DNA of 43,311 nucleotides from an uncultured Rhodospirillales bacterium. GTDB taxonomy: Bacteria; Pseudomonadota; Alphaproteobacteria; Acetobacterales; Acetobacteraceae. Of this stretch, positions 24,486 through 33,038 are shown piece after piece; the stretch's first letter is position 1, and each line of letters starts with the position of its first letter. The translations under genes and the position numbers were made by a program. The notes under the pieces were generated by a model. The model had not been told where the DNA came from, searched no databases, and saw only the letters and a program-made list of their open reading frames with translations. Where the stretch lies: contig CAIYSR010000059.1 in NCBI GenBank assembly GCA_903928895.1, positions 1-43,311 of the forward strand. Reading direction: 5' to 3'.

Positions 24486-25667
24486 ATGTCAGCACTCGAA
24501 TTGCCCAAGGCGTCGCGGCCCGAGGACGTCGGGATGTCGGCATCGCGGCTGGCCACGATGTCGGCGGCGATCAAGGCACGCACCGATGCCGGGCATATCC
24601 CCGGCGCGGTGGCGTTGGTCGTGCGGGACGGGCGGGTGGCGTATTACGAGGCGTTCGGCAAGCGCGATCCGCTGGCGGCGGAGGCGATGAAGATCGACGA
24701 TATCTTCCGCATCTACTCGATGACCAAGGCCATCGTCTCGGTGGCGATCATGATGCTGTGGGAGGAGGGCAAGCTGTTCCTGTCCGATCCGGTGGCGAAA
24801 TTCATGCCGGAGTATGCCGAGCAGAAGGTGTTGCAGCATGATGGGGCTCTGGTGACGCCGGCGTCGCCGATGACGGTGCAGGACCTGCTGCGGCATACCT
24901 CGGGGCTGACGTATGAGTTTCGCGGCACGCGAGAGATCCACAAGGCGTATGCGGACGCCAAGGTGTTCCGGCGCAACCAGACCAATGCGGACCAGGCGGC
25001 GGCGCTTGCCGCGTTGCCGCTTGATTTCCACCCCGGGACACAGTGGGAATACAGCCGGGCCACGGATGTGCTGGGGCGGCTGGTCGAGGTGATTTCGGGG
25101 GAGAGTCTGGGGGTGCATCTGCAGCGCCGCCTGCTGGGGCCGCTGGGCATGGTGGATACCGGGTTCCATGTGCCCGAGGAAAAGCTTGGGCGGTTGGCGC
25201 AGTCCTTCGCCAAGGACCCGACGACGGGCGAGGCGGAGATGATGCTCGATGTCACACGGCCCGCACTGTTCGAGTCCGGCGGCGGCGGGCTGGTGTCGAC
25301 GACCATGGATTATGCCCGGTTTTTGCAGATGCTGGCCAACAACGGGCAGTTGAACGGGACGCGGCTGCTGGGGCGCAAGACGATCGAGTTGATGACGGCG
25401 GACCATCTCGGCGACATGCCGCGGCCGGCGGACATGATCGGGCCGGGGTTCGGCTTCGGCCTCGGCTTCGCGGTGCGGACCCATGCCGGGATGGGCACGA
25501 TGCCGGGCTCGGTCGGGCAGTACTATTGGGGCGGTGCTGCGGGGACGACGTTCTGGGTCGATCCGGCGGAGCGGCTGTTCGCGGTGATGATGATCCAGTC
25601 CCGGGTGCAGCGCGACGTGTATCGGGTGCTGTTCCGCGACATGGTGTATTCGGCGATCGTGGATTGA
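24486..25667 (+). CDS. Beta-lactamase-fold serine hydrolase (family VIII esterase-like)
   Basis: The 393-residue protein has the SxxK motif SMTK (Ser78, Lys81), a Tyr189-centred YSR in place of YxN, and a third motif around WGGAAGTTF (Trp348). This is the pattern of class C beta-lactamase-like esterases (EstB family). No signal peptide is present, favouring a cytoplasmic esterase over an antibiotic-degrading enzyme. The start ATG follows AGAGAGACGGGAAA. It is likely co-transcribed with the ThDP enzyme; the joint pathway is unknown. Confidence 0.8.
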   Translation: MSALELPKASRPEDVGMSASRLATMSAAIKARTDAGHIPGAVALVVRDGRVAYYEAFGKRDPLAAEAMKIDDIFRIYSMTKAIVSVAIMMLWEEGKLFLSDPVAKFMPEYAEQKVLQHDGALVTPASPMTVQDLLRHTSGLTYEFRGTREIHKAYADAKVFRRNQTNADQAAALAALPLDFHPGTQWEYSRATDVLGRLVEVISGESLGVHLQRRLLGPLGMVDTGFHVPEEKLGRLAQSFAKDPTTGEAEMMLDVTRPALFESGGGGLVSTTMDYARFLQMLANNGQLNGTRLLGRKTIELMTADHLGDMPRPADMIGPGFGFGLGFAVRTHAGMGTMPGSVGQYYWGGAAGTTFWVDPAERLFAVMMIQSRVQRDVYRVLFRDMVYSAIVD

Positions 25668-25734
25668 GGGCGGCGGATCCGCCCCGGCGCGGGGGCGGGT
25701 CCGAAAAGCTTGAGTCTGTCATTCGAGAACGTCG

Positions 25735-25762
25735 TTGACAGGCCGGACACGGGCGGTATAAC
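25735..25762 (+). promoter_or_regulatory. Sigma-70 promoter for rplU-rpmA
   Basis: TTGACA (25735-25740) and TATAAC (25757-25762) are separated by 16 bases. The -35 box is a full consensus match and the -10 box has one mismatch. It lies about 75 bases upstream of the rplU start, in a gap with no other gene, and fits a strong housekeeping promoter for ribosomal-protein genes. The transcribed leader (about 25770-25836) has GC-rich segments but no structure I can name. Confidence 0.75.
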
Positions 25763-25836
25763 CCCCGCCTTCCTGGCGACCGGGGTCCGGCCGCCCCGCC
25801 GTGTTTGCGTGCGGTCATACTACAGGATCTAGATCG

Positions 25837-26148
25837 ATGTTCGCAGTCATCCGCACCGGCGGAAAACAGTATCGCGTTGCCCCGAACGACGTGCTCAAGG
25901 TCGAGAAGCTGGAGGCCGAAGCCGGCGCCACCATCACCTTCACGGACGTGCTCGCCGTCGGGCGGGATGGCAATCTGACGATCGGCGCCCCCGTGGTCGC
26001 CGGCGCGTCGGTCACCGCCACCGTGATTGCCCAGGATCGCCTGGACACGGTGATCATCTTCAAGAAGCGCCGCCGGCAGAACAGCCGCCGCAAGAATGGC
26101 CATCGCCAGCACGTGACCGTGCTGCGCGTCGGCGAAATCACCGGCTGA
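25837..26148 (+). CDS. rplU: 50S ribosomal protein L21
   Basis: The 103-residue protein begins [14 protein letters not shown], the L21 N-terminal signature, and has the basic [16 protein letters not shown] rRNA-binding segment near residues 75-90 and VLRVGEI at the end. Length is normal for the family. ATG 25837 is chosen over an earlier in-frame ATG because the conserved protein begins here. It is first in the rplU-rpmA-obg order typical of alphaproteobacteria. Confidence 0.97.
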   Translation: MFAVIRTGGKQYRVAPNDVLKVEKLEAEAGATITFTDVLAVGRDGNLTIGAPVVAGASVTATVIAQDRLDTVIIFKKRRRQNSRRKNGHRQHVTVLRVGEITG

Positions 26149-26164
26149 GCAGGAGACACATCCC

Positions 26165-26434
26165 ATGGCACACAAGAAAGCCGGCGGTTCATCCCGCAAC
26201 GGTCGTGATACCGCCGGGCGCCGCCTTGGCGTCAAGAAGTTCGGGGGCGAAGCTGTCGTCGCCGGCAACATCATCATCCGCCAGCGCGGCACCAAGGTGA
26301 AGCCGGGCCGCAATGTCGGCCTGGGCAAGGATCACACGATTTTCGCGCTGATCGATGGCAAGGTGGAGTTCCAGCGCCGCGCCGACGATCGCGTGCAGGT
26401 GAACGTCGCGCCGCTGCCGGTTGCCGCCGAATAA
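26165..26434 (+). CDS. rpmA: 50S ribosomal protein L27
   Basis: The 89-residue protein begins [20 protein letters not shown], the L27 signature, and contains [28 protein letters not shown] lies 8 bases upstream of the ATG. Its N-terminal tail reaches the peptidyl-transferase centre in bacterial ribosomes. No N-terminal extension of the kind cleaved in Firmicutes is present. A terminator-like hairpin follows 30 bases after the stop. Confidence 0.97.
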   Translation: MAHKKAGGSSRNGRDTAGRRLGVKKFGGEAVVAGNIIIRQRGTKVKPGRNVGLGKDHTIFALIDGKVEFQRRADDRVQVNVAPLPVAAE

Positions 26435-26464
26435 TCGCGCCGCACCCCGGTCAGACACGCGTTT

Positions 26465-26497
26465 ACGGGGGTCGGCGCCAAGCCGGCCCCCGTTTTA
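26465..26497 (+). terminator. Intrinsic terminator after rpmA
   Basis: ACGGGGGTCGGC (26465-26476) pairs with GCCGGCCCCCGT (26482-26493) with one G-U type mismatch around a 5-base loop. It is followed by TTTTATTTT. It ends the rplU-rpmA transcript, with possible read-through into obg, which starts only 15 bases later and has a weak ribosome-binding site. Confidence 0.8.
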
Positions 26498-26512
26498 TTT
26501 TGAGTATCCGCC

Positions 26513-27523
26513 ATGAAATTTCTCGATCAGGCCAAGATCTACTGCCGCAGCGGCGATGGCGGCGACGGCGTCATCGCGTTCCGGCGCGAGCGGTTCATCG
26601 AGTTCGGCGGGCCCGATGGCGGCAATGGCGGCAAGGGCGGGGACATTATTTTCGAGGCGGTGCAGAACCTCAACACCCTGATCGACTTCCGCTACACTCA
26701 GCATTTCCGTGGCGCCAAGGGCGGCAACGGGGCGGGCGCGGACATGACCGGGGCGGGGGCGAAGGACGTTGTCATCAAGGTGCCGATCGGCACGCAGATT
26801 TTCGATGACGAGCGCGATGTGATGCTGGCCGACCTCGATGTGCCCGGTAAGCGGGTGGTGCTGCTGCACGGCGGCGATGGCGGGCATGGCAATGCGCATT
26901 TCAAGACCTCGACCAATCGCGCGCCGCGCCGGGCCGACAAGGGCTGGCCGGGGGAGGAGCGCTGGATCTGGTTGCGCCTGAAGCTGATCGCCGACGCCGG
27001 GCTGGTCGGGCTGCCGAACGCGGGGAAGAGCACGTTCCTCTCGGTGGTGTCGGCGGCCAAGCCGAAAATCGCGGATTATCCGTTCACCACGCTGCATCCG
27101 CAGTTGGGCGTGGTGCGGCTGTCGATGACGCAGGAGTTCGTGATTGCCGATATTCCGGGGCTGATCGAGGGGGCGCATGAGGGGGCGGGGCTCGGGGATC
27201 GGTTCCTCGGCCATGTCGAGCGCTGCGCGGTGTTGCTGCATCTGATCGATGGCGCGGCCGGCAAGGTGGTGGATCAGTATCGGACGATCCGCGGGGAATT
27301 GGCGGAGTATGGCGGCGGGCTGGCGGACAAGCCCGAGATCATCGCGCTCAACAAATGCGACGCGATGACGCCGCGGGAGATTTCGTCGCGCCGCGCGGCG
27401 CTGGCCAAGGCGAGCGGGGCGAAGGTGTTCGTGATTTCGGCCGTGGCCGGAACGGGCATGCCAGAGGTTTTGTCGGCGTTGTGGATGGAGGTTGCCAGCG
27501 CGCGTTCGGAACGCAGGACGTGA
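26513..27523 (+). CDS. obgE: GTPase ObgE/CgtA
   Basis: The 336-residue protein has the glycine-rich Obg domain (residues 1-158, with GGDGGDG-type repeats). The G domain carries G1 GLPNAGKST near residue 165, G3 [16 protein letters not shown] near residue 210 and G4 NKCD near residue 280. It binds the 50S subunit and couples ribosome assembly to stress signals. It ends soon after the G domain, without the C-terminal OCT domain of some Gram-positive members. The stop overlaps the GTG start of proB (GTGA). Confidence 0.95.
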   Translation: MKFLDQAKIYCRSGDGGDGVIAFRRERFIEFGGPDGGNGGKGGDIIFEAVQNLNTLIDFRYTQHFRGAKGGNGAGADMTGAGAKDVVIKVPIGTQIFDDERDVMLADLDVPGKRVVLLHGGDGGHGNAHFKTSTNRAPRRADKGWPGEERWIWLRLKLIADAGLVGLPNAGKSTFLSVVSAAKPKIADYPFTTLHPQLGVVRLSMTQEFVIADIPGLIEGAHEGAGLGDRFLGHVERCAVLLHLIDGAAGKVVDQYRTIRGELAEYGGGLADKPEIIALNKCDAMTPREISSRRAALAKASGAKVFVISAVAGTGMPEVLSALWMEVASARSERRT

Positions 27524-28650
27524 TACAGCCGCACGGCATTCCGGCCCTCTCCTCGGCGCGGCGGCTGGTCGTGAAGATCGGCAGCGCGCTGGTGGTGGAT
27601 CCGGCCAAGGCAGCGCCGCGGATGGCGTGGTTGCAGGGGATGGCGGCGGATATCGCGGCGCTGCGGGCGCGCGGGACGGATGTGATCGTGGTCTCGTCGG
27701 GCGCGATTGCGCTGGCCCGGCGGTCGTTGAAGCTCACGCGCAAGACGTTGCGGCTGGAGGAGAAGCAGGCCGCCGCCGCGGTGGGGCAGATCCGGCTGGC
27801 GCAGGCCTGGACCGAGGCGTTGCAGGGGGTGGGGCTGACGGCGGCGCAGCTGCTGCTGACGCTGGAGGACACCGAGGACCGGCGGCGCTATCTGAATGCG
27901 CGGGCGACCCTGAACACGCTGCTCGGGCTGCGCTGTGTTCCGGTGATCAACGAGAACGACAGCGTGGCGACGGCGGAAATCCGCTTCGGCGACAATGACC
28001 GGCTGGCCGCGCGGGTGGCGGAGATGGTGCAGGCGGATCAGTTGATCCTGCTGTCCGATATCGACGGGCTCTATACCGCCGACCCGAGGCGCGATCCGGC
28101 GGCGGTGCATCTGCCGGTGGTCGAGGCGATCACGCCGGAGATCGAGGCGATGGGCGGGGAGCCGCTGCCGGGCTATTCCAGCGGCGGAATGCGCACCAAG
28201 TTGATCGCCGCACGGATCGCGACCGGGGCGGGATGTGCGATGGCGATCGCGGTCGGGCAGGTCGAGCGGCCGTTGCAGGCGCTGGCCGAGGGCGCGCGCT
28301 GCACCTGGTTCCTGCCGGCGCCGGAGGGGCGCTCGGCGCGGAAACTATGGATCCTCGGGACCTTGCAGCCGCTCGGCGTGCTCAGCGTCGATGCCGGAGC
28401 GGTGCGGGCCTTGGGGCAGGGGCGGTCGTTGTTGCCGGCGGGGGTGCGGGCGTTGGAGGGAGCGTTCGGGCGGGGTGACGCCATCGAGGTGCGCGGGCCG
28501 GACGGGCAGGCTCTGGCGCGCGGGTTGTCGGCCTATGGCAGCGCCGATGCAGCGCGGATCATCGGCCACCGATCCAGCGAAATCGAGGCCATCCTGGGTT
28601 GGCGCGGGCGGGACGAGTTGATCCACCGCGACGACCTGGTGTTGCTGTAG
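27520..28650 (+). CDS. proB: Glutamate 5-kinase
   Basis: The 376-residue enzyme has the amino-acid kinase domain ([12 protein letters not shown] at the start, [12 protein letters not shown] near residue 60, [19 protein letters not shown] near residue 143, [14 protein letters not shown] near residue 180). A C-terminal PUA domain covers about residues 285-360. It makes gamma-glutamyl phosphate for proline synthesis. The GTG at 27520 overlaps the obgE stop; no ATG exists near the conserved N-terminus. proA follows 40 bases later. Confidence 0.93.
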   Translation: MIQPHGIPALSSARRLVVKIGSALVVDPAKAAPRMAWLQGMAADIAALRARGTDVIVVSSGAIALARRSLKLTRKTLRLEEKQAAAAVGQIRLAQAWTEALQGVGLTAAQLLLTLEDTEDRRRYLNARATLNTLLGLRCVPVINENDSVATAEIRFGDNDRLAARVAEMVQADQLILLSDIDGLYTADPRRDPAAVHLPVVEAITPEIEAMGGEPLPGYSSGGMRTKLIAARIATGAGCAMAIAVGQVERPLQALAEGARCTWFLPAPEGRSARKLWILGTLQPLGVLSVDAGAVRALGQGRSLLPAGVRALEGAFGRGDAIEVRGPDGQALARGLSAYGSADAARIIGHRSSEIEAILGWRGRDELIHRDDLVLL

Positions 28651-28690
28651 AGCCGGGTTTTCCGGCACACTCCCAGACAGGGAAACGCTC

Positions 28691-29962
28691 ATGCATATCG
28701 ACACCGATCGCGCGACTGACTGGCTCCGTTCCGCCGCGACCGCCGCGCGGGCGGCGACGTCGGCATTGGCGCGGCTGCCGGGCGAAACCCGCGATGCGGC
28801 GCTGCGTGCGGCGGCGCGGGCGTTGCGGGCAGCGAGCGACGAGATCGTGGCGGCCAATGCGCGCGATCTGGCGGCGTTCGATGCGGCCGGCGGGACCAAG
28901 GCGTTTCGCGACCGCCTGGCATTGACGCCGGCACGGGTGGCGGCGATGGCGCAGGGACTCGACGATATCGCCGATCTGCCCGATCCGCTGGCGCGCGTGC
29001 TGGCGGAGTGGACGCGGCCGAACGGGCTGGTGATGCGCCGGGTGGCGCAGCCGATCGGGGTGATCGGGATGATCTATGAGAGTCGGCCGAATGTGGGGGC
29101 GGATGCGGCGGGGCTGTGTCTGAAGGCGGGCAGCGCGGTGATTTTGCGCGGCGGGTCCGATAGTTTTCATTCGGCGCGGGCGATCCATGCGGCGTTGATC
29201 GCGGGGCTGGCCTCGGTCGGGGTGCCGGAGGCGGCGGTGCAGATCCCGCCCGAGACGGACCGGGCCTATGTGGCGGCGATGCTGGGGGCGGCGGGGTTGA
29301 TCGACATGATCATCCCGCGCGGCGGCAAGTCGCTGGTGGAGCGGGTGCAACGCGAAGCGCGGGTGCCGGTGCTGGCGCATGCCGAGGGGCTTTGCCACAC
29401 CTATGTGCATGCGGCCGCGGAGCCCGCGATGGCGCGACGGATCGTGGCGAATGCGAAGATGCGGCGAACCGGGATTTGCGGGGCGACGGAGACGCTGCTG
29501 ATCGATGCGGCGGTGGCCCCTGCCCTGCTGCCGCTGATCGTCGCCGATCTGCGGGCGCTCGGCTGCGATTTCCGGGCGGGACCGCGGGCGCGGGCGATCG
29601 TGCCGGATTTGCCCGTCGCGGAGCCTGGGACGTTCGATACCGAGTGGCTCGATTCGGTGCTTTCGGTGGCGGTCGTGGACGACGTCGATCACGCGATCCG
29701 GCACATTCTGGCCCATGGCAGCGAGCACACCGACGCCATCATCACCGAAGACGCGGCAGTGGCGGCGCATTTCATGAACGGGGTCGATTCCGCGGTGGCG
29801 ATGTGGAATGCCTCGACCCAGTTCTGCGATGGCGGGGAGTTCGGGTTCGGCGCCGAGATCGGGATCGCGACCGGGCGGGTGCATGCGCGCGGGCCGGTCG
29901 GGCTCGAACAGTTGACGACGTTTCGCTACCACGTTCTCGGCACCGGGCAGACACGGCCCTGA
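28691..29962 (+). CDS. proA: Gamma-glutamyl phosphate reductase
   Basis: The 423-residue enzyme is full length. It has PIGVIGMIYESRPNV near residue 119 (NADPH site), KMRRTGICGATETLL with catalytic Cys263, and the C-terminal ASTQFCDGGEFGFGAEIGI block. It reduces gamma-glutamyl phosphate to glutamate semialdehyde. GGGAAA precedes the ATG by 6 bases. Its TGA stop overlaps the probable CTG start of nadD. Confidence 0.95.
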   Translation: MHIDTDRATDWLRSAATAARAATSALARLPGETRDAALRAAARALRAASDEIVAANARDLAAFDAAGGTKAFRDRLALTPARVAAMAQGLDDIADLPDPLARVLAEWTRPNGLVMRRVAQPIGVIGMIYESRPNVGADAAGLCLKAGSAVILRGGSDSFHSARAIHAALIAGLASVGVPEAAVQIPPETDRAYVAAMLGAAGLIDMIIPRGGKSLVERVQREARVPVLAHAEGLCHTYVHAAAEPAMARRIVANAKMRRTGICGATETLLIDAAVAPALLPLIVADLRALGCDFRAGPRARAIVPDLPVAEPGTFDTEWLDSVLSVAVVDDVDHAIRHILAHGSEHTDAIITEDAAVAAHFMNGVDSAVAMWNASTQFCDGGEFGFGAEIGIATGRVHARGPVGLEQLTTFRYHVLGTGQTRP

Positions 29963-30570
29963 CCATAGCCTCGATCCCGCCCTACGGCGATCGCAGGGGC
30001 AGCCGGATCGGGCTGCTCGGGGGCTCGTTCAATCCGGCGCATGCCGGGCATCTGCATGTGGCGAAGCTGGCGCTGCGGCATCTGCGTTTGGACCAGGTGT
30101 GGCTCCTGGTGTCGCCGGGCAATCCGTTGAAGCCGGCGCGCGGCATGGCGCCGTTGGCGGAGCGGCTGGCCTCGGCGCGGGTGCTGGCGGATGGGCGGCG
30201 GATCGTGGCGACCGACATCGAGCGCGCGTTGGGCACGGTTTTCACCGTCGATACCGTGCATGCGCTGCGCATCAGGTTCCCCCGCGCGCGGTTCGTCTGG
30301 CTGATGGGGGCCGATAATCTGACCCAGTTGCCGCGCTGGCGGCGGTGGCGGGCGCTGGTGCGCACAATGCCGTTTGCCGTGGTGCCCCGTCCCACCTACA
30401 ATCATCGGGCGCTGGCCGGGCTCGCCGCGCATCGACTGTCCGCCGCACGGCTGGTTGCCCACCATGCGCCGTCGCTCGCCGGGCAGGCCGCGCCGGCTTG
30501 GGTGTTCCTGCCGGTGCCACAGAACAACGCCTCTGCCTCGGCCATTCGCGCCGCCCTCATGGGAGTCTAG
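29959..30570 (+). CDS. nadD: Nicotinate-nucleotide adenylyltransferase, start codon non-canonical
   Basis: The frame encodes RIGLLGGSFNPAHAGHLHVA, with the nucleotidylyl-transferase GxFxPxHxGH motif, then the SPGNPLKP loop, GADN and a C-terminal SASAIRAAL. All are typical of NadD, which adenylates nicotinate mononucleotide. From CTG 29959 the length is 203 residues, normal for the family. There is no in-frame ATG, GTG or TTG within at least 40 codons upstream of the conserved core. The CTG forms a CTGA overlap with the proA stop, the best coupling candidate; ATA 29965 and ATC 29974 are alternatives. Confidence 0.88.
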   Translation: MTIASIPPYGDRRGSRIGLLGGSFNPAHAGHLHVAKLALRHLRLDQVWLLVSPGNPLKPARGMAPLAERLASARVLADGRRIVATDIERALGTVFTVDTVHALRIRFPRARFVWLMGADNLTQLPRWRRWRALVRTMPFAVVPRPTYNHRALAGLAAHRLSAARLVAHHAPSLAGQAAPAWVFLPVPQNNASASAIRAALMGV

Positions 30571-30649
30571 GACCATCGCCAGAAAGCCATCCGCCCCGGC
30601 GGACCCGACCAAGAAACCCGCCGCACGCGTCCGCAAGGCGCCGGCCGGG

Positions 30650-31087
30650 GTGATCCCCGTTCCGCCCGGCACGCCGCGCAAGAAGGCGGCCGTCGCCGGT
30701 CCGCGCAAGCGCACGCGGGGCACGCCGCTCCCGTCCGAGCGGCTGGACGAGTTGCAGAAGATCATCGTCACCTGCCTGGAAGACGACAAGGCCGAGAACG
30801 TGGTGGCGCTCGATCTCGCCGGCCGTGCCTCGTTCGCGGATCGGATGGTGATCGCCACCGGCCTCGCGGATCGGCAGATTTCGGCGATGGCGATGCATCT
30901 GGAGGACAAGCTCTCCGCCGCCGGGCTGAAGCGCATCCAGATCGAGGGCTCCGGCGGTTCGGACTGGGTGCTGATCGATGCCGGCGATATCGTGATCCAT
31001 CTGTTCAAGCCCGAGGCGCGCGAGATGTACGCGCTCGAGCGGATGTGGGGCCCCGATCTCGACGAGGAGCCGGTCCCGCCTGGCTGA
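30650..31087 (+). CDS. rsfS: Ribosome silencing factor RsfS
   Basis: From GTG 30650 the product is 145 residues. The RsfS core is [37 protein letters not shown], then [17 protein letters not shown] and [10 protein letters not shown]. It binds uL14 and blocks subunit joining in starvation. The same frame stays open upstream with Lys/Ala/Pro-rich codons as far as the nadD stop but has no ATG, GTG or TTG there. Translation may start at GTG 30650 or at a non-canonical codon such as ATC near 30583. The ATG of rlmH is 1 base after its stop. Confidence 0.88.
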   Translation: MIPVPPGTPRKKAAVAGPRKRTRGTPLPSERLDELQKIIVTCLEDDKAENVVALDLAGRASFADRMVIATGLADRQISAMAMHLEDKLSAAGLKRIQIEGSGGSDWVLIDAGDIVIHLFKPEAREMYALERMWGPDLDEEPVPPG

Positions 31088-31088
31088 G

Positions 31089-31544
31089 ATGCTGCTCGTC
31101 GCGGTCGGCCGGATCGGGCGCGGACCCGAGGCGGAGTTGTTCGCCCGCTACAATGCACGGCTGCGACCCGGGTTCAGCGTGCGCGAAATCGCGGACGGGA
31201 CCGGCAGTCCGGTCGAAATCAAGCGGCGCGAGGCGTTGGCGATCCTCGCGGCGATCCCCGCCGGCGCGCTGGCGGTGGCGCTCGACCTGGGCGGCAAGGT
31301 GCCGGACAGCGAGAGTTTCTCCGCCCAGTGCACGCAATGGCGGGAGAGCGGCAAGCCGCTGTGCTTCGTCATCGGTGGTGCCGAAGGGCTCGATGCCAGC
31401 GTGATCGCGCGCGCGGACCGGATATTGTCGCTTGGCGCGCTGACCTGGCCGCATCTGCTGGTGCGGGTGATGCTGGCGGAGCAGTTGTTCCGGGCGCAGG
31501 CGATCGCGGCGGGGCATCCGTATCACCGCAGCGGGCGACCGTAG
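31089..31544 (+). CDS. rlmH: 23S rRNA pseudouridine-1915 N3-methyltransferase RlmH
   Basis: The 151-residue SPOUT methyltransferase has the trefoil-knot motifs CFVIGGAEG near residues 97-105 and [23 protein letters not shown] at the end. It methylates pseudouridine 1915 in helix 69 of 23S rRNA. It is the last gene of the ribosome-linked operon and directly follows rsfS, the common order in bacteria. A complex repeat (F/R4/G) follows the stop. Confidence 0.93.
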   Translation: MLLVAVGRIGRGPEAELFARYNARLRPGFSVREIADGTGSPVEIKRREALAILAAIPAGALAVALDLGGKVPDSESFSAQCTQWRESGKPLCFVIGGAEGLDASVIARADRILSLGALTWPHLLVRVMLAEQLFRAQAIAAGHPYHRSGRP

Positions 31545-31595
31545 AGCAGGATGACCGCCGCCTTGTTCCTCGCTCTTGATCCTGGCAGGGACGCA

Positions 31596-31864
31596 GGAAA
31601 GCGCTTCTTTTTTGGAAAAAAGAAGCAAAAAACTTCCATCCTTTTGCGCGGCTGGATCGGTGGCCTTCAGCTGTGCAGCCGTGATGTTCTGTGCGGGGAC
31701 GCGGCGAAGCCATCAATCCGTGCTTCCGGAGAGACGGTGCTGGGGAGATGAATGAATGCCTGCGGCGCAAAAGAAGTACGGCGGTCTTACCTGAAGGATC
31801 GCCAGCAAAGCGCGAACGGATAAAGTTTTTTTGCTTCTTTTTTTCCAAAAAAAGAAGCACTTCC
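31596..31864. repeat. Compound repeat: U units F and G enclosing a decayed R-family element
   Basis: The stretch 31545-31907 has no convincing gene. A reversed U unit is at 31596-31641 and a forward one at 31818-31864. The 176 bases between them start GGCTGGATCGGTGGCCTTCAG and carry GCCATCAATCC. They end with CTGAAGGATCGCCAGC, the reverse of a similar arm. These match landmarks of the R element at 8534-8866 (GGTTGGATCAGCGACCTTCAG, GCCATCAATCC), so this seems to be an older R copy sitting inside a U pair. The remainder is the leader of the alcohol dehydrogenase gene. Confidence 0.65.
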
Positions 31865-31907
31865 TGCCTTCTGCCGCCGCGGGCCACAATCGATCGGGAG
31901 CACGTCC

Positions 31908-33038
31908 ATGCGCATGAAAGCCGCCATTCTTCGCGAGCAGGGCCGTCCGCGGCCGTATGCCGAGAGCATTGCGCTGTCGATCGAGGAGGTCGAGTTGATG
32001 CCGCCCGGGCCGGGGGAGGTGTTGATCGAGGTGGCGGCGGCGGGGCTGTGCCATTCGGATTTGTCGGCGATCGAGGGGATCCGGCCACGGCCGTTGCCGG
32101 TGATCATCGGGCATGAAGGGGCGGGGATCGTGCGCGAGCTCGGTGAGGGGGTAACTGATTTGCGCGTGGGGGATCATGTCATCACCGTGTTTGCCGCGAG
32201 TTGCGGGCACTGCCGCTGGTGCGTGAAGGGACGGCCGAATTTGTGCCCGGCGGGGAACGCGGCACGGGCGGCGGGTACCTTGCGCTCCGGGGCGCGGCGA
32301 CTGTTCCAGGATGGGCAGCCGATCAATCACGGCAGCGGGTTGTCGTTGTTCGCGCAATTCGCGGTGATCGAGCGGCGCTCGGCGGTGAAGATCGAGAAGG
32401 ATATTCCGCTCGATGACGCCGCGATTTTCGGCTGTGCTGTGATGACCGGGGCGGGGGCGGTGATCAACACGGCGGGGCTGCGGGCGGGGGAGGATATCGG
32501 GATCGTCGGGCTGGGCGGTGTCGGCATGAACGCGCTGTTCGCGGCGGTGGCTTCGGGGGCGGGGCGGATCGTGGTGGTGGACACGAGTGCGGAGAAGCTC
32601 GCCTTGGCGCGGCAATGGGGGGCGACGGATACGTTTCTGGCGAGCGATCCGGATTGTGCGCAGCAGGTGAAGGCGGCAACGGGGGGCGGGCTCGACAAGG
32701 TGGTGGAGGCGGCGGGGGCGATGAAGGCGGTGGAGCTGGCCTACGCCATCACCGGGCATGGGGGGTGCCTCGTGTGTGCGGGGCTGCCGGAGAGTTCGGG
32801 GCGGTTTTCGTATCCGCATGCGGACCTGGTGAGCAGCGAGCGGGAGATCAGGGGCAGCTACATGGAGAGTTGCATCGCCGAGCGGGATATTCCGCGGCTG
32901 CTGGGGCTGTATCGGCGGGGCAAACTGCCGGTGGATCGGTTGAAAAGCGGGGAATTGCCGCTGGAGGGGATCAACGCCGGGTTCGACCGGCTCGCGGAAG
33001 GCTCGGTGCTGCGGCAGATATTGCGGCCGAACGGGTAG
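31908..33038 (+). CDS. Zinc-dependent alcohol dehydrogenase (MDR superfamily)
   Basis: The 376-residue enzyme has the catalytic-zinc cysteine Cys48 (GLCHSD) and GHEGAGIV with His69-Glu70. Structural-zinc cysteines are at 99, 102, 105 and 113, and GLGGVGMNALFAA near residue 200 binds NAD(H). Spacing fits the class III-like/benzyl-alcohol branch of the family. It oxidises alcohols to aldehydes or the reverse. CGGGAGC lies 8 bases before the ATG. Its last 68 bases overlap the convergent membrane-protein gene. Confidence 0.85.
   Translation: MRMKAAILREQGRPRPYAESIALSIEEVELMPPGPGEVLIEVAAAGLCHSDLSAIEGIRPRPLPVIIGHEGAGIVRELGEGVTDLRVGDHVITVFAASCGHCRWCVKGRPNLCPAGNAARAAGTLRSGARRLFQDGQPINHGSGLSLFAQFAVIERRSAVKIEKDIPLDDAAIFGCAVMTGAGAVINTAGLRAGEDIGIVGLGGVGMNALFAAVASGAGRIVVVDTSAEKLALARQWGATDTFLASDPDCAQQVKAATGGGLDKVVEAAGAMKAVELAYAITGHGGCLVCAGLPESSGRFSYPHADLVSSEREIRGSYMESCIAERDIPRLLGLYRRGKLPVDRLKSGELPLEGINAGFDRLAEGSVLRQILRPNG

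Noticed and set aside
24486-25667. Antibiotic-resistance class C beta-lactamase
   Set aside because: No signal peptide, YSR in place of YxN and no KTG motif; it fits cytoplasmic family VIII esterases better.
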